In this document: in pieces, positions 1-7,266 of the stretch
Layout: each line of letters opens with the position of its first letter
Position numbering within the stretch: position 1 is the first letter of the stretch
Source: Candidatus Methylomirabilis sp.
GTDB lineage: Bacteria > Patescibacteriota > DYJS01
Length of the DNA stretch: 40,986 bases
NCBI GenBank assembly: GCA_020723005.1
Contig: DYJS01000004.1
Span: 1 to 40,986 of the forward strand
Direction of reading: 5' to 3'
The notes under the pieces: generated by a model
The model's input: the letters and a program-made list of their open reading frames with translations, nothing else
Told to the model about the DNA's origin: nothing
The model's database searches: none
Made by a program: the position numbers and the translations under genes

Positions 1-37
1 GTTCCAATCCCTTGCAGGGTTTTGGTATTTCTAATAG
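1..37 (-). CRISPR. Edge of a CRISPR array: one repeat unit
   Basis: Read on the minus strand this unit ends in GGGATTGGAAC, close to the ATTGAAAC-type 3' ends of many type I/III repeats, which become the 5' handle of the crRNA. It contains a short hairpin (CCCT, loop TGC, AGGG, around positions 9-19). It lies downstream of cas2 and on the same strand as the cas operon, where an array is expected. Only one copy is visible, so the repeat length (about 36-40 nt) and the spacers cannot be read. The window starts exactly at the repeat boundary, which may reflect an assembly break in the array. The call rests on the end motif and the context. Confidence 0.6.
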
Positions 38-185
38 CACCCAATTTTTTCACTAACCTATCCGTGCGAAAAATCAATTTTTGGATTAAGAAAATTTTTT
101 TGAACAAAAATTCAAAAAATAAATAAATTATAAAATTAAAATTGTTGATTTTTAATGTGCTAATGGATATTGGATTCACTTTTTA
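38..185 (-). promoter_or_regulatory. Putative CRISPR leader
   Basis: AT-rich non-coding stretch between the cas2 stop and the CRISPR repeat, in the position of a leader if the array is transcribed on the minus strand. The first 30 nt or so next to the repeat are less AT-rich (a CACGGATAGGTTAGTG segment on the minus strand), as expected for a leader-anchoring region. A GTGCTA...ATTGGA segment on the plus strand at 158-175 recalls the two ends of the repeat. No clear -35/-10 pair was identified. Confidence 0.4.
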
Positions 186-464
186 CTAAATAAATATAAA
201 ATCTTCATCTTGTGCTAAATCTGGATGATTTTCACCAAACTTTTCTATCTTACTTTTACAACTTTCACACAAAAAGTAAATACGAACACTATCAACTGGC
301 TGAATAATTTCTGCAATTTTTTCTTTCATAGATCTTGCCATCAATTCATCCAATTCGCATTCAAAAACACTCTTTTGCACTCTCTCTCCAAAAGATTTCA
401 TAATTTTTGCAATTTTATTTAATCTTTTCGGTGTTTTTATGTCGTATGTTACAACTAGTTTCAT
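186..464 (-). CDS. cas2: CRISPR-associated endonuclease Cas2
   Basis: 92-residue protein of the Cas2 family, which forms the Cas1-Cas2 integrase complex that inserts new spacers at the leader end of the array. The N-terminus has the ferredoxin-like first strand with the conserved Asp (MKLVVTYDI), followed by the ERVQKSVFEC segment typical of Cas2. The ATG at 464 is chosen because the protein then begins at the conserved strand and starts 4 nt after the cas1 stop. An in-frame start at 506 would add 14 residues and overlap cas1. It is the last gene of the minus-strand cas operon. The C-terminus carries a CESCKSK segment. No missing key residue was noticed. Confidence 0.93.
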   Translation of the reverse strand: MKLVVTYDIKTPKRLNKIAKIMKSFGERVQKSVFECELDELMARSMKEKIAEIIQPVDSVRIYFLCESCKSKIEKFGENHPDLAQDEDFIFI

Positions 465-468
465 AGTT

Positions 469-1458
469 TTAGAATTTGAACGGAGTATAGGTATTAACTT
501 TTTCATAAATTAAATCTCTTAAATTTCTTTGTTGCTTAATAATTATATCATAAAACGAAACCTGTTTTTCTTGACCTGGATAATCATATTTTTGAGCGAA
601 TTTTGTATGAAATGCTCGTATCAATGATTTTATTGCTTCTCTATTCATCAAAATTCTTCCATCACTCTCTTTTCTAAATTGTTCTGGCAAAACAATACTT
701 CTTGAAACAAGTCCAAGCACCATTCCATCAATAGAATAACGAAACTCTTCCATCATATCATAAACCAAACTTTTCCTTCCAAAATCAATTTTATGAAAAA
801 ATCCTAAAAAAGGATCAAGTCCAACCTGTCTAATTGCTCCACCAACAAGTTGTGCAAGCAGTGTATATCCAAAAGAAAGCATAGAATTTACCTCATCTTT
901 TGGTGGAAATTTATTTCTTCCAGAAAAAGAAAAAACTTCATTTTCAAAAAGTTTTCCAAATCCTTCAAAATATTTTCTACTTGCCAACCCTTCAATTCCT
1001 AAAAGCTCTTCAGGAGATTTTGCAAAATTTACATTATTTTTAATTTTCTCAATTTCATCCAAAATATATTGTAAATTAACACCTTTATTTCTTTGTAAAA
1101 GTTGTAAATTTCTTCTTGAGTTAGCAATTTTTCCAAGAACAATTAATTTTGAAAAATCTAATTTAAAATCTTCATTTAAAAATTTTTTATACTGCTCAAT
1201 TTTCAGATTTGTGTTTTTTCCAGTGATACTATTTATCTCTCCAATATAATCTCCATTTTCACCAAGAAAAAATATATCTCTATCAGTTTTCAAAAATTCT
1301 TTAATGACTGGAGTTGTGATTGTGATATTTCCAAAAACCACCAAATGGCTAACAGTGTTTATTGGATACTTTTTTTGCACAGATTCATTTTCTAAAATAA
1401 TCTCTCCTTCAGAAAATTTTACTACAGAATTTTGTTCAAAAATATAAATTGGAAACAT
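469..1458 (-). CDS. cas1: CRISPR-associated endonuclease/integrase Cas1
   Basis: 329 residues, normal length for Cas1, the metal-dependent integrase of spacer acquisition. The N-terminal beta domain runs to about residue 90 and the helical catalytic domain follows. The expected active-site motifs are present: LLGIEG with E156, the GFFHKIDFGR segment with H222, and the YDMMEEFR segment with D234 and E237. The GLDPFLGFFH block is a strong Cas1 signature. The gene begins 3 nt after the csm6 stop and ends 4 nt before cas2, so it is co-transcribed with the interference genes. No reverse transcriptase or Cas6 fusion is present, unlike in some type III adaptation modules. Confidence 0.96.
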   Translation of the reverse strand: MFPIYIFEQNSVVKFSEGEIILENESVQKKYPINTVSHLVVFGNITITTPVIKEFLKTDRDIFFLGENGDYIGEINSITGKNTNLKIEQYKKFLNEDFKLDFSKLIVLGKIANSRRNLQLLQRNKGVNLQYILDEIEKIKNNVNFAKSPEELLGIEGLASRKYFEGFGKLFENEVFSFSGRNKFPPKDEVNSMLSFGYTLLAQLVGGAIRQVGLDPFLGFFHKIDFGRKSLVYDMMEEFRYSIDGMVLGLVSRSIVLPEQFRKESDGRILMNREAIKSLIRAFHTKFAQKYDYPGQEKQVSFYDIIIKQQRNLRDLIYEKVNTYTPFKF

Positions 1459-1461
1459 TTT

Positions 1462-2856
1462 TTAGATTATTAAATTTTCTAAATCTTTATTTAAAATTTT
1501 GTGCCATTGTTTTTTTATTAATTTTTCATTTTGCAAAATCTTTTCTTGTTCTTTTATAAAATTTTCAATTCCACAAAAATCTGCAAAATCGTTTTCTGTC
1601 AATCCCTCCAACCTGTGAGCAACAAAAGATTCATTCCTTTTTTCCATAAGTTCCTTTAATTGTACAAAAAAAGATTTTTCAAATTTATTATTGTTCAAAG
1701 CATAAAATAAACATATTTTTGCAATAGAATTAAATTGTCTATTTTCATCAAATTCACTTCCCAAGATTTCTTTTATCTTAGATTTTACATCGGTAGTAAA
1801 AAATTCTTTTGCCTTTTCTATTAAAAAACCTCTTTCATCAGTCCATTTAAACTTATAGTTTTTTTCTAAATAAAAATTTACAAAATTATCCCATAAATTA
1901 TAAATTCTAGCAACTGCATCTGTAAATCTTCTCTGTTTGAAATAAATTTTTGTTCCAATCCAAAGATGAAAAATTTTGATTTCAGTTTTTTCAAAGTCTT
2001 CCAAGCTTGATAAGAATTTCAATTTCTCTTTTTTAGAATGTAGTTTTTCTTGTAAAATTTTTGCAGATTCTAAATCAAAAAACAAAATCGAATTTACAAA
2101 TTTTAAAACATTCAAAATTGTTTCTTTATTTGTAAACTCTGCATTTGAATCTTCTAAAATTGATATCGCTGAAGAATACTCATATTTTTTAATCAATTTC
2201 AAAATTGCATCTTGAACAAAATATTTTTTAACTGTATTCTCATAATCAATATAAAAAACTTTTCCATCATCACTAATTCTGCAAACCGATAAATTTTTTA
2301 TCCATTTTACAGCATTTAAAAACAAAGCATTGTTTAGTGCAGGAATCCCAGCAGAGATCAAAATTGTTGTTTCTATATTTTTTAAATTGTATCTTCTTAT
2401 TAAACTTTCATAAAATTCAAAAACTTTTTCCTCATCACTTGTATTAAAATTCACCTCTTCTAAAAAAATCTTACTTTTTTCTCCAAAGATTTTTTCTATT
2501 ATTTTACCTTCAAAAATTGTATCTGAATTACGAAAATTATCTCTTGCATCAATCTGATTTGTTGAAACAATTATTATATCAGAAAATTTCTCCTTTAATT
2601 TAGAAATAATTTCCAAATTTAAATTTTCTTTATATTTATCAAAATTTTTAAAAATTATTTCTGTAATTTCTTTAAATTTTTTTTCACTATCCACAATTTC
2701 CCCTGTTCTTAAATCCTCTCTTTGTTCAAAAAATTCAGGATAAAGTTTTTTAAACTCCAATCTATTGTTTTTATTCAAGTTTTTTCCACCTAAATAAAAT
2801 TTAGAAATTGTTAAATCGCTATTTCCAATATTCGCTATTAAAATTTTTTTTTTCAT
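1462..2856 (-). CDS. csm6: Csm6-like CARF-HEPN ribonuclease
   Basis: 464 residues. Csm6 is the stand-alone effector of type III-A systems: its CARF domain binds cyclic oligoadenylates made by Cas10 and this activates the HEPN RNase, which degrades RNA non-specifically. The N-terminal about 200 residues have a Rossmann-like CARF layout, with an ILIANIGNS strand at the start, an IIIVSTNQ strand near 95-101, and the ligand-loop-like LISAGIPALNNAL near 166-178. The C-terminal HEPN carries the R-x6-H motif RNESFVAH (R407, H414). A helical linker joins the two. It sits between cas6 and cas1 with spacers of a few nt. CARF similarity is judged from motif placement. A Csx1-type name is the alternative. 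No separate ring nuclease is seen in the locus. Confidence 0.82.
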   Translation of the reverse strand: MKKKILIANIGNSDLTISKFYLGGKNLNKNNRLEFKKLYPEFFEQREDLRTGEIVDSEKKFKEITEIIFKNFDKYKENLNLEIISKLKEKFSDIIIVSTNQIDARDNFRNSDTIFEGKIIEKIFGEKSKIFLEEVNFNTSDEEKVFEFYESLIRRYNLKNIETTILISAGIPALNNALFLNAVKWIKNLSVCRISDDGKVFYIDYENTVKKYFVQDAILKLIKKYEYSSAISILEDSNAEFTNKETILNVLKFVNSILFFDLESAKILQEKLHSKKEKLKFLSSLEDFEKTEIKIFHLWIGTKIYFKQRRFTDAVARIYNLWDNFVNFYLEKNYKFKWTDERGFLIEKAKEFFTTDVKSKIKEILGSEFDENRQFNSIAKICLFYALNNNKFEKSFFVQLKELMEKRNESFVAHRLEGLTENDFADFCGIENFIKEQEKILQNEKLIKKQWHKILNKDLENLII

Positions 2857-2860
2857 ATTT

Positions 2861-3625
2861 TTAATTTAATTTTTTAAATTTTACATTTCCAAAACCAAAA
2901 TTTGTTTTATTTCCAACTCCAAAAAAATCGGAAGTTTTTGCAAGAAGTGCAACAAAATTTTTTAATTTAAAATTTTTTTCATCAATATTTCTAAATTCAA
3001 AAATTGATTCACCAACAAAACCTTCAATAGAAAAATTTCTAAACTTTTTCTTTCTCGTTTCAATTTTAGAAGAAATTTGAAAAAGATTTTTATCAATAAA
3101 ATTTTCAAAATCTCTCTTTTTTTCTTCTTCAAATTTAACTAAATTTGTTTTTAAAAATTTTTTCAAAAGGGAGTTAAAAATTCTTTTCTTTTCTGGAATA
3201 GAAATAATTTCATCACCATTTTTAAAGAAAGTTGGAGAAAAAAATTTGAGAGAAAATGAATTTGTTTCTTTCGCTAAATTTTCCAAAAATTCTAAAGTTG
3301 CAAACTGAGCAAAACGATTAGAAAGATGATTTGTAAAAACTTGTAAAATTTTTATCTTCTCTTTTCCAACAAAAATTTCTTTATTGATGAAAGAAGAAAG
3401 GATCTCTCCTAAAAATTCATCTCCAAAAAAACCAAATTTTATAAAAAATTTTTCATCTTCTACAAAAAATGGAGAGATTGAAAAAGGTTTTCTTTGTTCA
3501 TGAATTTGTGAAGAGATTTCTTTTGGTAAAACCTTTAGAAATGCGGAAAAAAATTGATATCCAGAAAATTTTTTGTCGATTTGAAAAACTATATTGTAAA
3601 ACATTTTGTAAAAACTATTTTTCAA
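2861..3625 (-). CDS. cas6: CRISPR repeat RNA endonuclease Cas6
   Basis: 254 residues, the usual size for Cas6, the RAMP-fold nuclease that cuts the pre-crRNA within each repeat and leaves the 8-nt 5' handle. The middle has an LKFFSPTFF...IPEKKRIFNSLLKKF block typical of Cas6. The C-terminus has GFVGESIFEFRN followed by the glycine-rich GVGNKTNFGFGNVKF, matching the G-rich loop near the end of Cas6. H42 in the IHEQRKPFS segment is in the region where many Cas6 proteins have a catalytic His. It starts after a 93-nt gap from csm4, which holds a hairpin, and is followed 4 nt later by csm6. Confidence 0.85.
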   Translation of the reverse strand: MKNSFYKMFYNIVFQIDKKFSGYQFFSAFLKVLPKEISSQIHEQRKPFSISPFFVEDEKFFIKFGFFGDEFLGEILSSFINKEIFVGKEKIKILQVFTNHLSNRFAQFATLEFLENLAKETNSFSLKFFSPTFFKNGDEIISIPEKKRIFNSLLKKFLKTNLVKFEEEKKRDFENFIDKNLFQISSKIETRKKKFRNFSIEGFVGESIFEFRNIDEKNFKLKNFVALLAKTSDFFGVGNKTNFGFGNVKFKKLN

Positions 3626-3646
3626 AAATACAAACTCTTATCTTCC

Positions 3647-3679
3647 TTCAAGATGACAAACTTTTTTTATCATCCTGAA
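3647..3679. repeat. Inverted repeat between csm4 and cas6
   Basis: Arms TTCAAGATGA (3647-3656) and TCATCCTGAA (3670-3679) pair with one G-T type mismatch around a 13-nt T-rich loop. Further partial copies (CTCATCCTAAG) follow to about 3701. The arm sequence resembles the TTCAGGATGACA palindromic repeat seen again at 15291-15355. It occupies the largest gap inside the cas operon. It may be a mobile palindromic element or an mRNA processing/attenuation site; function is inferred. Confidence 0.55.
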
Positions 3680-3718
3680 AAATTTTTTCTCATCCTAAGA
3701 TTAAAAATCTGAAGATTC

Positions 3719-4711
3719 TTAACTTATTTTTGCTTTTAATGTAAAAGCAGTTGCATTTTGAATCACTTTTTCATTTACGGAGATATTTTTCAAAATTTTA
3801 CCAAGATAATTTTTATTTTCATAATTTTCTCTCTCTTTATCGTTTTTAAAATCTAACACACTTCCAGCAGAAAAAAATAAAATTGGTTTTTTAAAAGGAT
3901 TCTGAGAATTAGAAAACTCTTCTCCAAGTTTTCCATATTTCACAAAAGTTTCCCATTTAGAATTCTCCCCAGTTGGATCACTTTTATCTGGAACAAAATT
4001 TGAAAGCGAAACAACAGAATTATAATCTTGTAAATTTTCTAAATCATTAAAACCAGAAAACTCTTCAAATTTTGGATCTTCCAAAACTCCCATTCCAACA
4101 GATTTTTTCTTTCCAAAACCAGACTCAAAAGATTTTTTTAAATTTTCTTCAACTTCATATAATTCAAAATTTTCTTGATCTAAAATTTTTATAAAAAACA
4201 CAATTCTCATATTTTTTACAAAATATCTTGGAGTTGTTGAAAAAAGTTTTTTTCCTTCAACTGCAATTCCACTTTCTCTGCTAATTTCTACCTGAGTTTT
4301 TAAATCTTCTTCAAAAAAATTTGGAATTTCTAATTTTTCAAAACATTCTTTTGCTTCTTCTAATTTTTTAGAAACAAGATACTTAAAAATCTCTAAATTT
4401 ACAAATTTTTTCTTTTTTAACTCTTTTCCGTTTAGCTTATTTTTAATCCTCTCTAATTTCTCTTCATTTTTTTCAAAAGGAATATGTATCATAGGTTTTG
4501 GCAAGAAAATATCATTTTCATTTTCATAAAATCCATTTGAAATTGTAAAAATCGGTTTTTTTTCAAAATCTTGCAAAAATCCTTCTAAATCTTTTTCAGA
4601 TAAATTTCTTGAAAGTTCCCACACAAAATGCCCAAAAATTGTATCACTATAAAAATCTGTAAGAAATCCAGATTTTGGAGAGAAAGATAGTTTATAAATT
4701 TTATTTGTCAT
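3719..4711 (-). CDS. csm4: Type III-A effector subunit Csm4 (RAMP)
   Basis: 330 residues. Csm4 is the Cas5-like RAMP subunit that caps the 5' handle of the crRNA and contacts Cas10 in the Csm complex. Evidence: the SDTIFGHFVWEL block near residues 22-33, the KPMIHIPF segment, the glycine-rich loop GFGKKKSVGMGVL, and a C-terminal half with LSNFVPDKSDP, FVKYGKLGE, PFKKPILFFSAGS and QNATAFTL, all in the Csm4 order. Its ATG lies inside the end of the preceding small gene (11-nt overlap), so translation is probably coupled. In most III-A loci csm4 precedes csm5; here it follows csm5 and the extra gene. Confidence 0.86.
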   Translation of the reverse strand: MTNKIYKLSFSPKSGFLTDFYSDTIFGHFVWELSRNLSEKDLEGFLQDFEKKPIFTISNGFYENENDIFLPKPMIHIPFEKNEEKLERIKNKLNGKELKKKKFVNLEIFKYLVSKKLEEAKECFEKLEIPNFFEEDLKTQVEISRESGIAVEGKKLFSTTPRYFVKNMRIVFFIKILDQENFELYEVEENLKKSFESGFGKKKSVGMGVLEDPKFEEFSGFNDLENLQDYNSVVSLSNFVPDKSDPTGENSKWETFVKYGKLGEEFSNSQNPFKKPILFFSAGSVLDFKNDKERENYENKNYLGKILKNISVNEKVIQNATAFTLKAKIS

Positions 4712-5066
4712 TGGAATATTTTAATCCATCTGATTCTAAAATTTCTCCCAAAATTATACCATTTTGTTTTGCTTCTAAAACAGAATTTCTTAAAGATGCA
4801 GGATCTTTTTTTGAAATTATTACATCAGATCCAACAATTTTTAAATTCTTAGGAAGTTTTGTAAAACCAGATTCTGCAATAATCATCTTTCCTCGAACGA
4901 TTTCAAGGTTTGGAAATGAATTTTCTGACATATTTCTATTTCCAGCACAATTCAAATCTCCACCTATTTCTTTTAAATTACTTATTATTGTTGCATTTTT
5001 TTGGTTTTTGTTTTCTTCATCTTTTCTTCTGAAAATTTTAATTAAAAATTGTATAATGTTTTTCAT
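4701..5066 (-). CDS. Uncharacterised repeat protein inside the csm operon
   Basis: 121 residues, not a known Csm/Cas subunit that I recognise. The N-terminus MKNIIQFLIKIFRRK is a short amphipathic helix with a basic edge and could touch a membrane or RNA. Residues about 28-85 contain short leucine-rich-repeat-like strand/turn units (LKEIGGDL, FPNLEIVRGKMII, LPKNLKIVGSDVII) of the IGGDL / LP-NL-IVG type. The tail (86-121) looks mixed alpha/beta. It starts 29 nt after the csm5 stop and overlaps csm4 by 11 nt, so it belongs to the operon and is probably translated with csm4. It might be a complex accessory, a regulator or an anti-anti-CRISPR factor; these are guesses. Confidence 0.7.
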   Translation of the reverse strand: MKNIIQFLIKIFRRKDEENKNQKNATIISNLKEIGGDLNCAGNRNMSENSFPNLEIVRGKMIIAESGFTKLPKNLKIVGSDVIISKKDPASLRNSVLEAKQNGIILGEILESDGLKYSNDK

Positions 5067-5095
5067 ATTTAATAATTTAATCTTTTAAATCAATT

Positions 5096-6019
5096 TTAAT
5101 TTATTTTAACTTTACACCAACCTAAATGATTTTTATTTTCATCTATAAATGCTGTATGAACATTTTGATTTGAATCATTTCTCGATCTTGGAGATTGTGC
5201 ATCTGTAAATATTTTAAAATAACTTGTTCCACCAAATCCTAAATTTAATATAAATTCATCTTTTTTTAAATTTTGTAAATTAGTTTCAATTTTTTTTAAA
5301 GATTGATAAAAATGATTTTCAAAAACATTAAACCTATTTAATTTTAAAAAATTCTCTAATCCTTTTTTAGCTTTTTCTAACTCTTTACGATAATAATTTT
5401 TAGATTTTTCATTCAAATATAAAATTTGGTTTGAGATATCGTTTAAAACTTCAACTTCAAAAGACTCTCCTACTTTCAGATTTATTGCATAAACATCAAT
5501 CCATTGATTGTTTCTTTTTCCTCTATTTAAAATTTCCACATTCATTTGACCTGCTTTTAAAAAACTATCTCTCATAATTATTTTTGAAAAAGCAGGGTTG
5601 TCGCTAGAGCTTCTTTTCTCTAAAATAGTCAAAAGTGCACCTTTCACACTACTTGCAGGAATATAAAAATTGCCATTTTGATTTGGAAACTCTTTTACTT
5701 CTAAATTGCCATTCAAATTTAGATTATTATATTTTCTCAAAAACATTTCTGAAACAGATATTTTAAAATCAGAAACATCGTCTAAATTTAAATTTTTGTT
5801 TCCAAAAAATTTGAAAAAATAATTTTGAATAGCTCTTACACTTTGATTTTTTCCAATTTCAAAATAACTATATTTTTTTAAAATTTTTTTATGATTTAAT
5901 CTAAAAAATTGATTTTCTTTTTCTGTAACAATGTAATCAATTCCAAAAACAAGTTTATTTCCTGTAGAGATATGAATTGGTGTCAAAGTTTCAAATTGTA
6001 AAATAATTTTATTTTTCAT
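5096..6019 (-). CDS. csm5: Type III-A effector subunit Csm5 (RAMP)
   Basis: 307 residues. Csm5 is a Cas7-like RAMP at the 3' end of the crRNA in the Csm complex and takes part in crRNA maturation. The N-terminus has FETLTPIHISTGNKL, the standard Csm5 opening. A RAMP loop, IPASSVKGALLTIL, lies near residue 120. The C-terminus has NLGFGGTSYFKIF and ends in LGWCKVKI, similar to the Csm5 C-terminal LGW motif. Its ATG overlaps the csm3 stop by 4 nt. Shorter than many Csm5 proteins (about 350-400 aa) but all landmark motifs are present. Confidence 0.88.
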   Translation of the reverse strand: MKNKIILQFETLTPIHISTGNKLVFGIDYIVTEKENQFFRLNHKKILKKYSYFEIGKNQSVRAIQNYFFKFFGNKNLNLDDVSDFKISVSEMFLRKYNNLNLNGNLEVKEFPNQNGNFYIPASSVKGALLTILEKRSSSDNPAFSKIIMRDSFLKAGQMNVEILNRGKRNNQWIDVYAINLKVGESFEVEVLNDISNQILYLNEKSKNYYRKELEKAKKGLENFLKLNRFNVFENHFYQSLKKIETNLQNLKKDEFILNLGFGGTSYFKIFTDAQSPRSRNDSNQNVHTAFIDENKNHLGWCKVKIN

Positions 6020-6630
6020 TTTTTCTCAACTAATTCCAAAATTTCAACTGCACCATATCCACGACTTCCAGAACCTCCTAAATAATCATTTTTCAAAAGC
6101 TCAAAACCTTCTTTTATCAATTTTAGGCTTTTCTCCAAATCATCATCGGTTTCTCCTCGCAAAATTATCTCTATTTCAAATTGGACATCTTTCGGAACTC
6201 TTTCAATAAATCTTGGACCAGCTCCACTTGCTGTGCCAGTTAATCTATCGATACTAACCTCTGCTTTAATTTCATTTTCAATTTCTTCATTTTCATATTT
6301 TTTCTTCCATTCTTCTGTTAGATGTGCATCTCTGAAAATCACTTTTGTATATTTTTTGTTTTCGTTCTCTGTTTTATCTCCACCAGAACCAAAAACTTCA
6401 GCAACCTCTCCGGTTTTTGAAGGGTTACCATTTTTGAAAAGATTTTTTTCTATTTCTAAAAGCGATCTAATTTTTCCTTTCAAACTACTTCCAGGAATAT
6501 ATGGAAGTTTTGAAATTGGATCTTTTACAACATAGCTATCAATTCCTCCGATTTTAAACTGATCGTTTCCTGATCCAATATGAAGACCGGTTTTAACGAT
6601 TAAAATTATTTTATAAATTTTTCTTTTCAT
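6016..6630 (-). CDS. csm3: Type III-A backbone subunit Csm3 (target RNA cleavage)
   Basis: 204 residues. Csm3 is the Cas7-family subunit that forms the filament along the crRNA and cuts the bound target RNA at 6-nt steps. The N-terminus TGLHIGSGN...IGGIDSYVVKDP followed by LPYIPGSSLKGKIRSLLE is a textbook Csm3 sequence. D31 in GGIDS lines up with the catalytic Asp (D32 in the S. epidermidis protein), so target RNA cleavage should be intact. The C-terminus has DYLGGSGSRGYGAVEI, the glycine-rich RAMP loop. It lies between csm2 (9-nt gap) and csm5 (4-nt overlap). The start is preceded by the A/T-rich ATTAAATTAAAACT and no Shine-Dalgarno sequence. Confidence 0.96.
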   Translation of the reverse strand: MKRKIYKIILIVKTGLHIGSGNDQFKIGGIDSYVVKDPISKLPYIPGSSLKGKIRSLLEIEKNLFKNGNPSKTGEVAEVFGSGGDKTENENKKYTKVIFRDAHLTEEWKKKYENEEIENEIKAEVSIDRLTGTASGAGPRFIERVPKDVQFEIEIILRGETDDDLEKSLKLIKEGFELLKNDYLGGSGSRGYGAVEILELVEKK

Positions 6631-6639
6631 AGTTTTAAT

Positions 6640-7266
6640 TTAATCTCTTTTATATTTTGAAAAATAACCAACCAAAGAAAGCATATGCTGATAAAACATC
6701 TCTAAATTTTTTGAGAAATTTTCATCTTGAGATTTGGTAATTATATCAATTCTGTTTCTAAAAATTTCCTTAAATTCCTCTGAAGCTTCTTTTGAGTATT
6801 CAGAAAGAGCAAGAAGAATAAATAACTTCTGTTTAGCAGTTTCTATATTTCCATTTTTTCGAAAATTTTCATAAATTTTAACTATTTCATCATAAAATTT
6901 CCTAAGTTGATTATTTTTCATTCCAGATTTTGCAAGAATGCTTGCTAAATTATCAACATTTCCATAACCATCTGGAGATATAAGCCATTCAAAAATACCT
7001 TCTTCGTCAAAAAAACTATCGATTAAAAAATCTTTCATTTCAAAAAATATTTTTGTAATTAGTCTGTCTCCAAAATTTCTAGGAAAATTAAATCTTTTTT
7101 CTTTTAAATTTTCTTCTGATTCTAAAAGAATTTTAAATTTTCTATATTGACCATAAATTTCTGAAACATCTATTATATTACCTAATTTTTGAAAATATTC
7201 ACAAATATTAAATTTTTGTAAATTTCTATCAATTCTTTCTAATATAATTTTATATTTATATTTCAT
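6640..7266 (-). CDS. csm2: Type III-A small subunit Csm2, N-terminally extended
   Basis: 208 residues, larger than the usual Csm2 of about 120-145. Csm2 is the helical small subunit that lines the inner filament of the Csm complex next to the target RNA. The conserved core starts near residue 105 with NLASILAKSGMKNNQLRKFYD, which matches the Csm2 opening, and ends with the MLSLVGYFSKY helix. The first about 100 residues have no counterpart that I recognise. The ATG overlaps the cas10 TGA (ATGA), giving tight coupling to cas10. Assigned by the core motif and its position. Confidence 0.8.
   Translation of the reverse strand: MKYKYKIILERIDRNLQKFNICEYFQKLGNIIDVSEIYGQYRKFKILLESEENLKEKRFNFPRNFGDRLITKIFFEMKDFLIDSFFDEEGIFEWLISPDGYGNVDNLASILAKSGMKNNQLRKFYDEIVKIYENFRKNGNIETAKQKLFILLALSEYSKEASEEFKEIFRNRIDIITKSQDENFSKNLEMFYQHMLSLVGYFSKYKRD

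Noticed and set aside
186-506. cas2 start at 506 giving 106 residues
   Set aside because: The first 14 residues overlap the end of cas1 and lie before the conserved first strand; the ATG at 464 fits better.
4675-5088. 137-codon plus-strand ORF opposite the small gene in the csm operon
   Set aside because: Shadow of the minus-strand gene at 4701-5066; hydrophobic Phe/Ile-rich reading typical of antisense frames here, and no start signal.
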